From Pedobacter kyungheensis (GTDB lineage Bacteria; Bacteroidota; Bacteroidia; Sphingobacteriales; Sphingobacteriaceae): 64,000 nucleotides of DNA. The stretch is taken from positions 1 to 64,000 of the forward strand of contig NZ_JSYN01000009.1 in NCBI RefSeq assembly GCF_000812965.1, in the 5' to 3' direction. The translations under genes were made by a program, and so were the position numbers. Positions 8,105-17,413 of the stretch are shown piece after piece (position 1 is the stretch's first letter; each line of letters starts with the position of its first letter). Under the pieces are notes generated by a model. It saw only the letters and a program-made list of their open reading frames with translations. It had not been told where the DNA came from and ran no database searches.

Positions 8105-9844
8105 ATGAAAAAATACTTTGTGCTTTGCTTTTTATTTTTGGGGATAAAAGTGCAGGCACAAAAAACGCCATTCGAGCTTAGCGGAAAGAAAGAAACCACA
8201 ACCTATACCGCTGCTATTGCTTATTATCAAAACCTGGTTAAGGGCTGTCCGGAGGCTAAACTGCTGAGTTACGGAAGTACTGATTTTGGCAAACCGCTGC
8301 ACCTGTTGGTTTTGTCGAAAGATAAGGTTTTCGATCCGGCGGCAATCCGGAAAAGCAATAAACGGATCCTGCTCATTAATAATGGTATTCATCCGGGAGA
8401 ACCCGAAGGTATTGATGCCTCGATGATGCTGGCGCGCGACCTGATTAAAGGCAACAAAATACCAAAGAATGTGGTGATTGCCATCATTCCGCTGTATAAT
8501 ATCGATGGAAGTTTTAACCGTACAGGCACCTCAAGGGCCAACCAAAACGGGCCGGTTGCTTACGGGTTTAGGGGTAACAGTAAAAATCTCGATCTGAACA
8601 GGGATTTCATTAAAACAGACTCTAAAAATTCGGCTGCTTTTCAATTGATTTTCAACACCTGGCAGCCCGAAATCTTTGTAGATACGCATACGAGTAACGG
8701 AGCCGATTATCAATATGTGATGACACTTATTCCTACCCAGAAGGATAAGCTGAACGGCATCCTGTCTGATTATTTAACCCAAACGCTGGTGCCGGACTTA
8801 TATAAGCGTATGGAACAGCAAGGTTACCCGATGATTCCTTATGTTAACTCGATTGGCGAAACACCCGAAAGTGGGATTACGGGTTTTATCGAATCGCCAC
8901 GCTATTCAACGGGTTATACTACGCTGCACAATACCATTGGCTTTATGCCCGAAACACACATGTTAAAATCGTACGATTTACGCGTTGATGCCACCTATAA
9001 ACTTTTGCAGGCTTACGTAGATATCGTAGCACGCGATGCCAGTGTTATTGGCGAGAATAAGCAAAAAGCAGATGCTTTTGTAGCAGCGCAGCAGGAGTTT
9101 CCGCTGGATTGGAAACTGAATAAAAGCGAAGTAAATGAATTGCAGTTTAAGGGATTTGAAGCCGGACAAAAGCCCAGCGAGGTAAGTGGAGCAGACCGTT
9201 TGTATTACGACAGAAGTAAACCTTATACCAAAACAATTAAAGAGTGGAATAAATTTGAGCCGGCTATTACCGTACAAAAACCCATTGCTTACATCATTCC
9301 AAAAGCATGGGATAGGGTAATTAACCTGCTGAAATTAAATGGTGTAAAACTGAGGGAAATAAAGGCCGACCAGAAAATAGCGGTAGAAAGTTATTATATT
9401 GGTGATTTTAAAACGGGTACCAGGCCTTACGAAGGGCATTACCTGCATTCGGCAGTAAAACTGAACCCTGTAAAACAAAACCTGCAGTATTATGCCGGAG
9501 ATTTTGTGGTGTACGTAAACCAGCCCTGCAACCGTTATATTGTAGAAACTCTGGAGCCACAGGCTACTGATTCTTATTTTAACTGGAATTTTTTCGATTC
9601 GATTCTGGATATGAAAGAACATTATTCGGCTTATGTTTTTGAAGATACAGCCGCAGAATTATTGAAGAAAAATCCGGATTTAAAGGCTAAGCTGGAGGCT
9701 AAAAAGGCTTCGGATGGCGATTTTGCGAAGAATGGGCCTGCACAACTTGACTTTGTGTATAAAAATTCTGATTATTACGAAAAAACACATAACAGATATC
9801 CGGTAGCACGTTTGCTTACCGATGTCCAACTAGATTTAAAATAA
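8105..9844 (+). CDS. M14-family zinc carboxypeptidase, exported
   Basis: 579 residues with a signal peptide ending VQAQ. The zinc site is visible as HPGE (H96, E99) and H195 in VDTHTSNGADYQ; NLDLNRDF supplies the substrate-binding asparagine/arginine region, and FMPETHML fits the catalytic glutamate region. The C-terminal 250 residues are an additional domain seen in large Bacteroidota M14 proteins. It should trim C-terminal residues from peptides in the periplasm or outside. It sits 66 bases after the beta-barrel gene and 5 bases before the rhomboid gene, so the three may be cotranscribed. Confidence 0.9.
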   Translation: MKKYFVLCFLFLGIKVQAQKTPFELSGKKETTTYTAAIAYYQNLVKGCPEAKLLSYGSTDFGKPLHLLVLSKDKVFDPAAIRKSNKRILLINNGIHPGEPEGIDASMMLARDLIKGNKIPKNVVIAIIPLYNIDGSFNRTGTSRANQNGPVAYGFRGNSKNLDLNRDFIKTDSKNSAAFQLIFNTWQPEIFVDTHTSNGADYQYVMTLIPTQKDKLNGILSDYLTQTLVPDLYKRMEQQGYPMIPYVNSIGETPESGITGFIESPRYSTGYTTLHNTIGFMPETHMLKSYDLRVDATYKLLQAYVDIVARDASVIGENKQKADAFVAAQQEFPLDWKLNKSEVNELQFKGFEAGQKPSEVSGADRLYYDRSKPYTKTIKEWNKFEPAITVQKPIAYIIPKAWDRVINLLKLNGVKLREIKADQKIAVESYYIGDFKTGTRPYEGHYLHSAVKLNPVKQNLQYYAGDFVVYVNQPCNRYIVETLEPQATDSYFNWNFFDSILDMKEHYSAYVFEDTAAELLKKNPDLKAKLEAKKASDGDFAKNGPAQLDFVYKNSDYYEKTHNRYPVARLLTDVQLDLK

Positions 9845-9849
9845 CCCAG

Positions 9850-10464
9850 ATGGAGTATTTCAATATGGCACCAGTTGCCTCGTTAATTTTTGTTTTTACC
9901 ATTATTACGAGCCTTTATGCCTTTTACGATCATAGCATTTACGGTAAGTTTATGTTGCACCCTTACAGCGTATCCAAGGGGCATAAGGTGTGGACGGTAA
10001 TTACCAGTGGCCTTATCCATGCCGATTGGATGCACCTGTTTTTTAACATGTTTACTTTTGTGGCCTTTGCATTTACTTTAGAACAGTTGTTGGGCAGCTT
10101 TAAATTTGGGTTATTGTACTTTCTGGCTTTAATTTTAAGTGATTTGCCCACCATTTTTAAACATAAAGATCATTTTAACTACAACAGCTTGGGCGCTTCG
10201 GGAGCGATAAGTGCGGTTTTATTCAGTTTTATTTTGTTTAGCCCAACATCGAAGATTTCAATTATGTTTATTCCAATTGGGATTCCGGCATGGATTTTTG
10301 GCATCATTTACCTGATTTATTGTGCTTATGCATCCAGAAACTCGCGCGATGGCATTAACCACGATGCGCACTTTTTCGGGGCTTTAACCGGCTTAATTTT
10401 TACCATTATTTTTGTTCCCGGGATATTGCAGAATTTCTTTACCCTGCTAACCGGATCGAGGTAA
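9850..10464 (+). CDS. Rhomboid-family intramembrane serine protease
   Basis: 204 residues with six predicted membrane helices. The catalytic dyad is visible: S117 in GASG and H174 in HDAHFFGALTG, and the HADWMHLFFNMFTF stretch matches the conserved helix-2 histidine/asparagine region that forms the oxyanion site. It should cleave transmembrane substrates within the inner membrane; the substrate is unknown. The start lies only five bases after the M14 carboxypeptidase stop, indicating an operon. Confidence 0.92.
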   Translation: MEYFNMAPVASLIFVFTIITSLYAFYDHSIYGKFMLHPYSVSKGHKVWTVITSGLIHADWMHLFFNMFTFVAFAFTLEQLLGSFKFGLLYFLALILSDLPTIFKHKDHFNYNSLGASGAISAVLFSFILFSPTSKISIMFIPIGIPAWIFGIIYLIYCAYASRNSRDGINHDAHFFGALTGLIFTIIFVPGILQNFFTLLTGSR

Positions 10465-10980
10465 GGAGGTGTAAAATGTAAGATGGAATTGCGGAATCAA
10501 TTTAACCACAGAGGACATTGAGTTTGCACAGAGGGAAACGAGTTTGATTCTGCGCTTATCTGTTTAATCTGCGGGAGAATGAAAAATGCAGGATGTAAAA
10601 TGGAATATGTGAGATGGAATTGCGAAAACAATTTAACCACAGATACCATTGAGTTTACACAGAGAAAATGAGTTTGATGCCGTGCTCAATATAATTATAC
10701 TTCCTGCTCTATGTACTTCGTGCTTTTTCTTTGTGAGCTTTGTGGTAAAAAAATAGGCAGGTAGTTTAACTTATGGAATGAGGTTCTTCCTTCGTTCAGA
10801 ATGACAACCCACTTTGCTCTGCGTGCTCTGTGCTTTTTCTTTGTGTACTTTGCGGTTAAAAAATAGACAGATAATTTAACTTGTAGAATGAGATTCTTCC
10901 CTTCGTTCAGAATGACAATCCACTTCGCTCTGCGTACTTCGTGCTTTTTCTTTGTGTGCTTTGCGGTAAAAAACTAAGTG
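10465..10980. repeat. Repeat-filled spacer with a ~110-bp tandem unit
   Basis: No gene is seen. The core TGCTTTTTCTTTGTG recurs at 10721, 10831 and about 10942, giving a 110-111 bp period. Each unit holds the motif CTTTGTG...CTTTG(C/T)GGT(T)AAAAA, followed by TTTAACTT...GAATGAG.TTCTTCC and TTCGTTCAGAATGACAA. Copies 1 and 2 are full and copy 3 is truncated. Upstream, two inverted versions TTTAACCACAGA...GAGTTT.CACAGAG occur near 10500 and 10630. Shorter forms recur near 23270, 32995, 41965 and 42040. Confidence 0.8.
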
Positions 10981-10982
10981 AT

Positions 10983-11966
10983 CTACCCCGCATTCGGCAA
11001 ACACGGGTTTTCGAAGAAGCTCATCGGCTGCTCGGGGTTTTTAATAATTTCGAACACCACATAACCCCATGGTTTCCAGAAGTTTTCTAACACTTGCGCA
11101 TATACTTTATGCTGCCAAACATCAAACAATGGTTTACTCATGTTGCCACGTAAAGGCATGGCTTCAATGTAAGTGGTGCCATCAACGGGCATAAAAGTAT
11201 ATTCGGGCAAACGGTTAAACAGATAGGCCGAATAATAAAAACGGGCTGTTACCTCTTCAAACTGCTCTGCAGTTAAGCTTTTTCCGGCAATCTGGTCTAC
11301 AATTTCCTGATGGTAGCGTTTATTGGTTCCGTTGTCCTGCAGGCAGGCAATAATCCCGAAATCTTTCAGCTTTAACGAAAAAGTAAGCGTATTAATCTCA
11401 TCGCGGAAACTGAAAGGGGTTTCTTCGTTTTCGAGTTTAACGACCGTGATAGACCAAGGTGTAAAATCTTCAAACTCGAGACTGGTGTACAAATTCTGCA
11501 TCATGAAATTCAGGTTGGCGAATTTCATCATTAACGATTGCGACATGTTTAAGCCATCGGCAGTCATTTCCTTGCGCAGTGCAGCATGCATTTCGATGTA
11601 CACAAAGCCATATAAAAACTTGCCGATCCAGTTAAATAAATCCAGTTCGGGCAGGGCCGAAACAGCAGCATAACCTTTGGCAAAGGCCGCTTCTATTTTA
11701 TCTTCCAGCGGATTTAAAAACTGCTCGTTTACTTCGCTGTTTACCGGAATAACCAGGCTATTGTACGACCGGATACTCTCGTCTAAAAACTGGATTTGTT
11801 CCTCGCCGCTTAAGCCCGCCTGCGCCAATAACCATTTCGGGATTAATGGTACCTGGAGAACAGGCGTATTAAAGGTTTTGCCACTTAAAAAGCAGACTTT
11901 ATATAAAAAATCGAAGTTTTGGAAAGGATTGTATAAGCCGGTATTCATTGCTGCAATATTAGCCAT
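10983..11966 (-). CDS. Conserved-looking hypothetical protein
   Basis: 327 residues, no signal peptide, no membrane helices, no motif that identifies a reaction. The N-terminus contains VCFLSGK and LQVPLIPKWLL, a pattern that may be a relic of an HNH-like zinc site with only one cysteine left; this is a weak impression. The rest is rich in aromatic residues and helical. Codon use resembles the neighbours, so it is probably a real native gene. It follows the pectin locus on the same strand after 81 bases, but nothing ties it to pectin. An alternative start at MNTGLY is possible. Confidence 0.6.
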   Translation of the reverse strand: MANIAAMNTGLYNPFQNFDFLYKVCFLSGKTFNTPVLQVPLIPKWLLAQAGLSGEEQIQFLDESIRSYNSLVIPVNSEVNEQFLNPLEDKIEAAFAKGYAAVSALPELDLFNWIGKFLYGFVYIEMHAALRKEMTADGLNMSQSLMMKFANLNFMMQNLYTSLEFEDFTPWSITVVKLENEETPFSFRDEINTLTFSLKLKDFGIIACLQDNGTNKRYHQEIVDQIAGKSLTAEQFEEVTARFYYSAYLFNRLPEYTFMPVDGTTYIEAMPLRGNMSKPLFDVWQHKVYAQVLENFWKPWGYVVFEIIKNPEQPMSFFENPCLPNAG

Positions 11967-12047
11967 TATATTTTTAGTGCCTTGTACCGAACTTTTATTT
12001 TAACGCTGCGATTACCATTGCAAACGGTTAAAAGCACGTTGCTGCCC

Positions 12048-12788
12048 TTATTTCAGCTTTTTGGCCAGATCTAATTTCAGCTCTTTTATTCCTTTTACTA
12101 CTAAACCAGCCACCTGTTTGGCGCCTTCAGGGCTTAAATGGGTATTATCTTTCTTGCCGTTGGGATAGTTTACATTGCCCGAATCAACATGGTTAAATAG
12201 TTTGATTGATGGCTCTTCGCCCAAACGGTTTAACAAACTTTCGGTTTTAGCCAGCATATCAATTAAAGGTACCTGCAACGAATCGGCTACCTGACGGGTA
12301 ATGCGCGGATAATCGCCATGCGAATCGATTAAAACACCATTTTTAAAGCTTCTTCTCGAAATGGGTGTAAGCAATACAGGCAAAGCTTTTTTACTCCTCG
12401 TTTCTTTAACGTAATTAATCAGGTTGGTTTTAAAATCAGCCAGTGAAACACCAACTGTGGGTTTATCTACTTTTTCGTCGTTGTGACCAAATTCAATAAA
12501 AACATAATCGCCAGGGTTCAGCTGCGCCAGAATAGGATCCCAGCGTTTTTCTGCACGGAAAGATTTGGTGCTTCTGCCGTTTAGTGCGCGGTTATCAACC
12601 GTAACATCTGCCTTAAAAAAAGCTTGTAAGGCCATGCCCCAGCCTGTTTCGGGGTAGGTTTTGGGATCTTTGTTAGCCGCTGTAGAATCGCCGATAATGT
12701 ACAGCGTAGTTTTCTTTTGAATCAGTGTAAAGGATAGGGTAACCGTTAATACGGCAAGTGCAAATGCCAGGTAAAATTTATTTTTCAT
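12048..12788 (-). CDS. Rhamnogalacturonan acetylesterase (SGNH, CE12-like)
   Basis: 246 residues with a signal anchor/peptide at the N-terminus. SGNH hydrolase blocks are clear: GDST near residue 33 (nucleophile serine), NGRSTKSF (glycine block), FGHNDEK (asparagine block) and DNTHLSPEGA (Asp/His block). The order and spacing match the carbohydrate esterase family 12 enzymes that remove acetyl groups from the rhamnogalacturonan backbone of pectin. Probably periplasmic. It starts six bases after the pectinesterase stop, so the two are one operon and would act together on decorated pectin. Confidence 0.88.
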   Translation of the reverse strand: MKNKFYLAFALAVLTVTLSFTLIQKKTTLYIIGDSTAANKDPKTYPETGWGMALQAFFKADVTVDNRALNGRSTKSFRAEKRWDPILAQLNPGDYVFIEFGHNDEKVDKPTVGVSLADFKTNLINYVKETRSKKALPVLLTPISRRSFKNGVLIDSHGDYPRITRQVADSLQVPLIDMLAKTESLLNRLGEEPSIKLFNHVDSGNVNYPNGKKDNTHLSPEGAKQVAGLVVKGIKELKLDLAKKLK

Positions 12789-12794
12789 GGTTCA

Positions 12795-13817
12795 TTAATT
12801 GGTGTTGGGGTTCCAGTTGTCTTTCCCGCTGAGGATGTTTTTAAGGGTATAATTTTTTGCGGCTTTATCGCTCAGCTGCTTTGTCCAGCTTAAGCGGCTT
12901 TGGGGCGATGCTCCCGCACCGGTATTTTTATATTCGGCATAAAATACCGTTTGCTCTTTATCCGGGAACATCTTGTCGCCTTTCCAGGGGTTCCAGCCTA
13001 CGGGTAAGATATGCTTGCCTAAATCGCAGTACATCAAAACCGTTTTGGCATAGGGGCGCCATGGACGGCCAAGATAAGCTTTGCTTACAGCCGGATCGGC
13101 AATGAGCTTGCAATGCATAAAAACAAAGCCAAAAGGCTGATTGGCAGAAGTAGAGGCAGCCGTGACGTAAGAATCGGTTAAGCTTTTAATGGTGCATTGA
13201 TCAAAAACAACGGTTGCTTTGCCAAAGATAAAATCGGTAGTGCCTTCAATATAGCAGTTCTGGTAATACTGGCGGCTATTTTCGATAGCGGCGTATAAGG
13301 TATCCTGATTGCCTAGAAACCTGCAGTTTTTAGCCACAAAACGGTCTCCCTCAACATGTAGTGCAACGGCTTGCCCCACACGACCAGCGGCATTGATGAT
13401 ACTTAGATTCTCTAGCCGGATATCGTTGCCCTGTACCAATACGGTAAACGAGGTATAGGTGCTAAATTTATCGAGACCAAAAGCATCTTTACCTCCGGGA
13501 TAGGTTTTGCCTGAATAATCATCGTTGGTGATGATGGTATTTTCGGCGCTTTCGCCAATAATGGCAATTTTGATTTTCCAGGATGGAATAATCAGTTTTT
13601 CTTTATAGATGCCATTTTTGACATAAATTTTAACCTCCTTTTCACCTAAATCGCGCACCGAGTTAACAGCTTCCTGTATGGTTTTGTAATTTCCGCTGCC
13701 ATCTTTCGAAACGGTAAGTGTGGCGGGATATTTAGGGTCTTGCGCGTAAATCTGAAGAGATAAGCCGATGCAAAAAAGTAAGGTAAGAGCAAAATGGATA
13801 AGGATAAATTTCTTCAT
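12795..13817 (-). CDS. Pectinesterase (CE8)
   Basis: 340 residues from the ATG at 13817, which gives a proper signal peptide (MKKFILIHFALTLLFCIGLSLQIYAQ); an in-frame ATG 33 bases upstream would bury it. The protein is a right-handed parallel beta-helix methylesterase. Family landmarks are DGSGNYKTIQEAV near the N-terminus, GNQDTLYA (catalytic Asp), GTTDFIFGKA (catalytic Asp) and YLGRPWRPYA (catalytic Arg). It removes methyl esters from homogalacturonan. The stop is six bases before the acetylesterase gene. A hairpin separates it from the upstream DUF5123-like gene, so it may depend on readthrough or on a promoter of its own. Confidence 0.93.
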   Translation of the reverse strand: MKKFILIHFALTLLFCIGLSLQIYAQDPKYPATLTVSKDGSGNYKTIQEAVNSVRDLGEKEVKIYVKNGIYKEKLIIPSWKIKIAIIGESAENTIITNDDYSGKTYPGGKDAFGLDKFSTYTSFTVLVQGNDIRLENLSIINAAGRVGQAVALHVEGDRFVAKNCRFLGNQDTLYAAIENSRQYYQNCYIEGTTDFIFGKATVVFDQCTIKSLTDSYVTAASTSANQPFGFVFMHCKLIADPAVSKAYLGRPWRPYAKTVLMYCDLGKHILPVGWNPWKGDKMFPDKEQTVFYAEYKNTGAGASPQSRLSWTKQLSDKAAKNYTLKNILSGKDNWNPNTN

Positions 13818-13851
13818 TTGATCGGTAAACTGCTTTGCTATAAATTTCAAT

Positions 13852-13880
13852 AAAAAAGGGCGGATGTAAACCTGCCCTTA
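13852..13880 (-). terminator. Terminator between the SusCD part and the esterases
   Basis: Leftward AAGGGC...GCCCTT stem with a T run, directly after the DUF5123-like stop codon. It may set the ratio between the surface proteins and the downstream esterases. Confidence 0.6.
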
Positions 13881-13888
13881 AAAAATAA

Positions 13889-15541
13889 TTAATATGTCCA
13901 GCGTGGATCGCCTATTGGTCCGCCCGTACTTCCGGCAGTTCTTAAAACGGAGCCTGCAGGCAATGTAAAATCGGTAGTGGTGGCTGTCCAGCCTATGTTG
14001 ATACTTTGGTTGCTGGCAAGGGTAGCTGTACCAAAAGTTAAAGCGATACCACCCGTTAGCGCACTCGATAGATTGAAATAATTGCTGTTCGAAATTTTCA
14101 GGGTACTGCCTGCTCCTGTGCCTCTGATGGCGGCAGCGTTAACCGTTCCTGATTTTGGTGTATTGGCCAAAATACTGTTTACGATGGTGAAATTAATCGG
14201 ATTTGCACTTGCATCTAACAGCGCATATTTGGCATTGCCACCAAAACCATTAAAGGTAGAATTGCTAATGGCTACTGTTGGGATCACATCGCCGGTGTAA
14301 GTAGTACTTGCTGTTACCAAACCCGGACCTGCATTGTAAAATGTCGATTTCGATACCGTTAATGTATTGAACTGCATTTTGTTTACGTGGAAAGTGTAAT
14401 AGGCCGATGAGCCATTGGCGCCCATATCGTAAACAATAGAGTTGTTAACCGTGATAGCCGTTATTTTAAAATCCCGCGCCGCTGTTCCCCTGTCGCCACG
14501 TAAAAACGAAGTAGTAGAGCCGTGTACAATACAATTATCAACGGTTACATTGGTAAAGGTTGCTGCTGCCCCATTTGAAGCCTGCGAGCCGATAAAGTTG
14601 ATGAAGTACAATGAGGCACCTGCTGTTCCATCAAATTCGATGCCCGAAAAAGTTACCCCTGCTCCTGTACCTTCGATATCAAATTCTTTAAAATTTATTT
14701 TGGTATCCTTAGGCTCACCCGAGGTAGATTTAAGGGTAATGGTTTTTTGGGTAATGAATGTCGAAGCAGCCGATAGGTTGTAGGTGCCCGGGTTTAACCC
14801 GATTACTGCGCCATTTGCAGCATTACTAATTGCTGCGGCCAGATCATCTCCAGGGTTTAATTTCACGGTATAAACCGTAGGTGCCAGTGTGGTAAAGGTA
14901 ACCAGGCCTTTGCTCTTGGTGCCTGCAAAAAGTTCGGCAGTATATTTGGTGCCTGCAGTTAAACCGGTAATGGCTTTAAAACCATCAACAGTAGCCTCAC
15001 TGTTGCTCAATGGAACAGTTACAGCAGCACCTGTAGCAGGGGTTAATACTATAGAAGTCAAACCTGCAGTTTTAGCGAAATACAATTTTGCCGAGGTTTC
15101 TTTAATTTCATTATCCCTGATAGCCGAAAACAATTGGATACCGGTTAACTGAAAGGCACTGCTGCGCACGTATTTCGATTCGGGCTGACTCTCAGTTGCA
15201 GTGGCCTTAACCCTGGCATAATATTTTGTTCTTACCGCCAGGTTATCGTCGGTTACGGTTACTCCTGCTGTGTCGGTTGTGGTGGTATAGTTTACCGTCG
15301 CGAATAGCGAATCGGTCGAGAAATCAACGCTGTATTTCAGAGTTTTACCTGTCGACATAAGCGGTAAGGTCCAGGTTAATTTGGCCGAAGTTTCGCCTGA
15401 GGTAATTTTAACATCGCTCGGTTTAAATATCCTCGCCGGTTCTGCAGGCACATCGTCTTCCTTTTTACAAGAAGCAATCGCCAAAGCCATCAGCGATAAC
15501 ATCATCAGTTTAAATCCCAGTTGATCTATAATTTTTTTCAT
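13889..15541 (-). CDS. Surface lipoprotein with FN3 and DUF4957/DUF5123-like beta-helix
   Basis: 550 residues from the ATG at 15541 (an earlier in-frame ATG would overlap the susD stop). A lipobox (LAIASC) gives a lipoprotein. It continues with two fibronectin-III-like modules to about residue 200 (KPSDVKITSGETSAKLTWTLP; then KETSAKLYFAKTAGL), then a pectate-lyase-like parallel beta-helix (AISNAANGAVIGLNPGTYNL and later repeated rungs), ending TGGPIGDPRWTY, typical of DUF5123 proteins in pectin loci. No catalytic Asp/Arg set for lyases was recognised, so it probably binds pectin at the surface, in the SusE-like position after SusD. An enzymatic role is not excluded. Confidence 0.8.
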   Translation of the reverse strand: MKKIIDQLGFKLMMLSLMALAIASCKKEDDVPAEPARIFKPSDVKITSGETSAKLTWTLPLMSTGKTLKYSVDFSTDSLFATVNYTTTTDTAGVTVTDDNLAVRTKYYARVKATATESQPESKYVRSSAFQLTGIQLFSAIRDNEIKETSAKLYFAKTAGLTSIVLTPATGAAVTVPLSNSEATVDGFKAITGLTAGTKYTAELFAGTKSKGLVTFTTLAPTVYTVKLNPGDDLAAAISNAANGAVIGLNPGTYNLSAASTFITQKTITLKSTSGEPKDTKINFKEFDIEGTGAGVTFSGIEFDGTAGASLYFINFIGSQASNGAAATFTNVTVDNCIVHGSTTSFLRGDRGTAARDFKITAITVNNSIVYDMGANGSSAYYTFHVNKMQFNTLTVSKSTFYNAGPGLVTASTTYTGDVIPTVAISNSTFNGFGGNAKYALLDASANPINFTIVNSILANTPKSGTVNAAAIRGTGAGSTLKISNSNYFNLSSALTGGIALTFGTATLASNQSINIGWTATTTDFTLPAGSVLRTAGSTGGPIGDPRWTY

Positions 15542-15551
15542 AATACTCTTA

Positions 15552-17396
15552 TTAATAACCAAAGTTTTGAACCATGTTTGGGTTTTCAATTAACGTCGTT
15601 TTCGGGTAAGGGAAAAGCTCCTTTTTGTTGGCTTCGAAGTAGTAGGCAATACCTGTTGAAGTGCTGGTAATCGAGTTTTCTTCAGTTACCGCTTTGCGCC
15701 AGTTTTTGGTGGTATAGCCGGTTGGTGCAGAAGAAGTATTTAAACCCGGAGAAACAAATACATTATTCGGAACACCTCCATAAAGATCGAGCGTAGCCAC
15801 TTCGTTTACACTGGTTCCAAGTAAATAATTGCCTTCTTTGGCATAAATGTAATTGGGTACGCTGGCATAATCGCCTGTGCCGGCAATTAAAGCGCGGATT
15901 TTGGTGCGTGTTTCATCAAATTTGCTGGCCAGTAAATTCCACCGAATTAGGTCGTACTTGCGGATACCTTCGCCACCAAATTCCAATAAACGCTCTTTAA
16001 CAATGGCATTAAAGAAACCGGTTTTATCTGTTGGTGTTGCCGGAATCTGGCTTTCAAAACCTGCATAAGCTCTTTTTTGCACTTCCTGCAAAGCATTAAT
16101 TGCTGCGGCAGATGGTGCGCCATTAATTTCGTTATCAGCCTCGGCATACATCAGCAATACATCTGAAAAGCGTAAAATAGGCCAGTTGATCGAAAAATTC
16201 TGTGCTGCTGATGAGCCGTTGAAGGCAGTCCACGATTTACGGAATTTACCATCCGTCATATTAAACAAAGTATTGATGATTTTTTTAGAAGTTGCCGTAA
16301 TTTCGAAAACACCAATGGTTACATCTCTGCGGCAATCTTTCGTTACATCAAATTCATAAAAGTAGGTTGGGATGGCATTCATGCCACCTCCACCCGACCC
16401 GAAAGTAGAGGCTGAGTTAAAACGGATGCCATTGTAATAGCCCAGTTTGCTATCGGTAGCAGCATTACCACCAAAGGCAGCCACTTCAAACATCAATTCA
16501 TGCGCATCATCGTTGCGGGTAGTGGTATGCAGGCTTTTAAACACATTTTCATAAACAGGATTGATGTTATGCTCTGAACGGTGGTTCATCAGGTCGAGAC
16601 ACTCGTCCATTGCAATTTTATAATAGGTTAAGTAATCGGCACTGCGCTCCATGGTATGGCTGGCTGATCTTAACGAATAACCACCTCTTGCCAATGCAAT
16701 ACGGGCCCTTAAACCTTTAATGGCGCCTTTGGTAAAACGGAAGCTACCGTATTCTGTGATGCCACTTCTCCAGGGTACCAGATCTTCGGCCATTCTTAAA
16801 TCGGCAATAATCTGGTCGTAGGTTTTATTGCGGTCTACATTTGGGCCGTAGAGGGTTTCAGCATCTGCCGATGGCACAAATGATGCCGGTACATCGCCCC
16901 AGTTGCGGATCAACTCATAAAGAAATTGTGCCCTTAAAGCCAATGCTTCGCCATAGTAGCGTTGCATAGTTGCTTTTTCTGCATCAGAGCCGTTGGCATA
17001 AAGCTTTGAGGCCGGAATAAATTTGATGCAGATATTGGCACGCTCTACGCCGGCATACAACTGTAAAAATGGGTTAATCAAGTCGGTATTGTCTGAACTT
17101 GCCCCGTACATGCTAATTCCCCTCCTGTCAGAAGAACTGTAACTTCCTGAGGTTTTAAAATCGTCGGCGGTAAGGCCAAATAAGGTCGAAATCCGGCTGC
17201 CGTAGCCATTATCGCCACATAAACGGTTGTACACCGCTATAATCGCAGCATTGGTGTTTGCAGTACTTTCGAAAACCACATCAGGCGATGAAGTGGAAGG
17301 CGATTGTACATCTAAATATTTTTTACAGGAAGTGGTTATACTCAATGCTCCAACAGCAATTACCATTAAAGCCGATTTTATCAATTTATTTTTCAT
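15552..17396 (-). CDS. SusD/RagB-like nutrient-binding lipoprotein
   Basis: 614 residues with signal peptide and lipobox (ITTSC). The N-terminal KKYLDVQSPSTSSPDVVFESTANTNAAIIAVYNRL, the TPR-like helical middle (YGEALALRAQFLYELIRNWGDVP), and the C-terminal NWPILRFSDVLLMYAEADNEINGAPSAAAINALQEVQKRA followed by a KERLLEFGGEGIRKYDLIRW block are the usual SusD signatures. It binds glycan at the cell surface as the lid of the SusC channel. It lies 17 bases after susC and 10 bases before the lipoprotein gene, in one operon; the specificity for pectin fragments is inferred from the two esterases. Confidence 0.95.
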   Translation of the reverse strand: MKNKLIKSALMVIAVGALSITTSCKKYLDVQSPSTSSPDVVFESTANTNAAIIAVYNRLCGDNGYGSRISTLFGLTADDFKTSGSYSSSDRRGISMYGASSDNTDLINPFLQLYAGVERANICIKFIPASKLYANGSDAEKATMQRYYGEALALRAQFLYELIRNWGDVPASFVPSADAETLYGPNVDRNKTYDQIIADLRMAEDLVPWRSGITEYGSFRFTKGAIKGLRARIALARGGYSLRSASHTMERSADYLTYYKIAMDECLDLMNHRSEHNINPVYENVFKSLHTTTRNDDAHELMFEVAAFGGNAATDSKLGYYNGIRFNSASTFGSGGGGMNAIPTYFYEFDVTKDCRRDVTIGVFEITATSKKIINTLFNMTDGKFRKSWTAFNGSSAAQNFSINWPILRFSDVLLMYAEADNEINGAPSAAAINALQEVQKRAYAGFESQIPATPTDKTGFFNAIVKERLLEFGGEGIRKYDLIRWNLLASKFDETRTKIRALIAGTGDYASVPNYIYAKEGNYLLGTSVNEVATLDLYGGVPNNVFVSPGLNTSSAPTGYTTKNWRKAVTEENSITSTSTGIAYYFEANKKELFPYPKTTLIENPNMVQNFGY

Positions 17397-17413
17397 TTTC
17401 TTTAATGTTGAGG

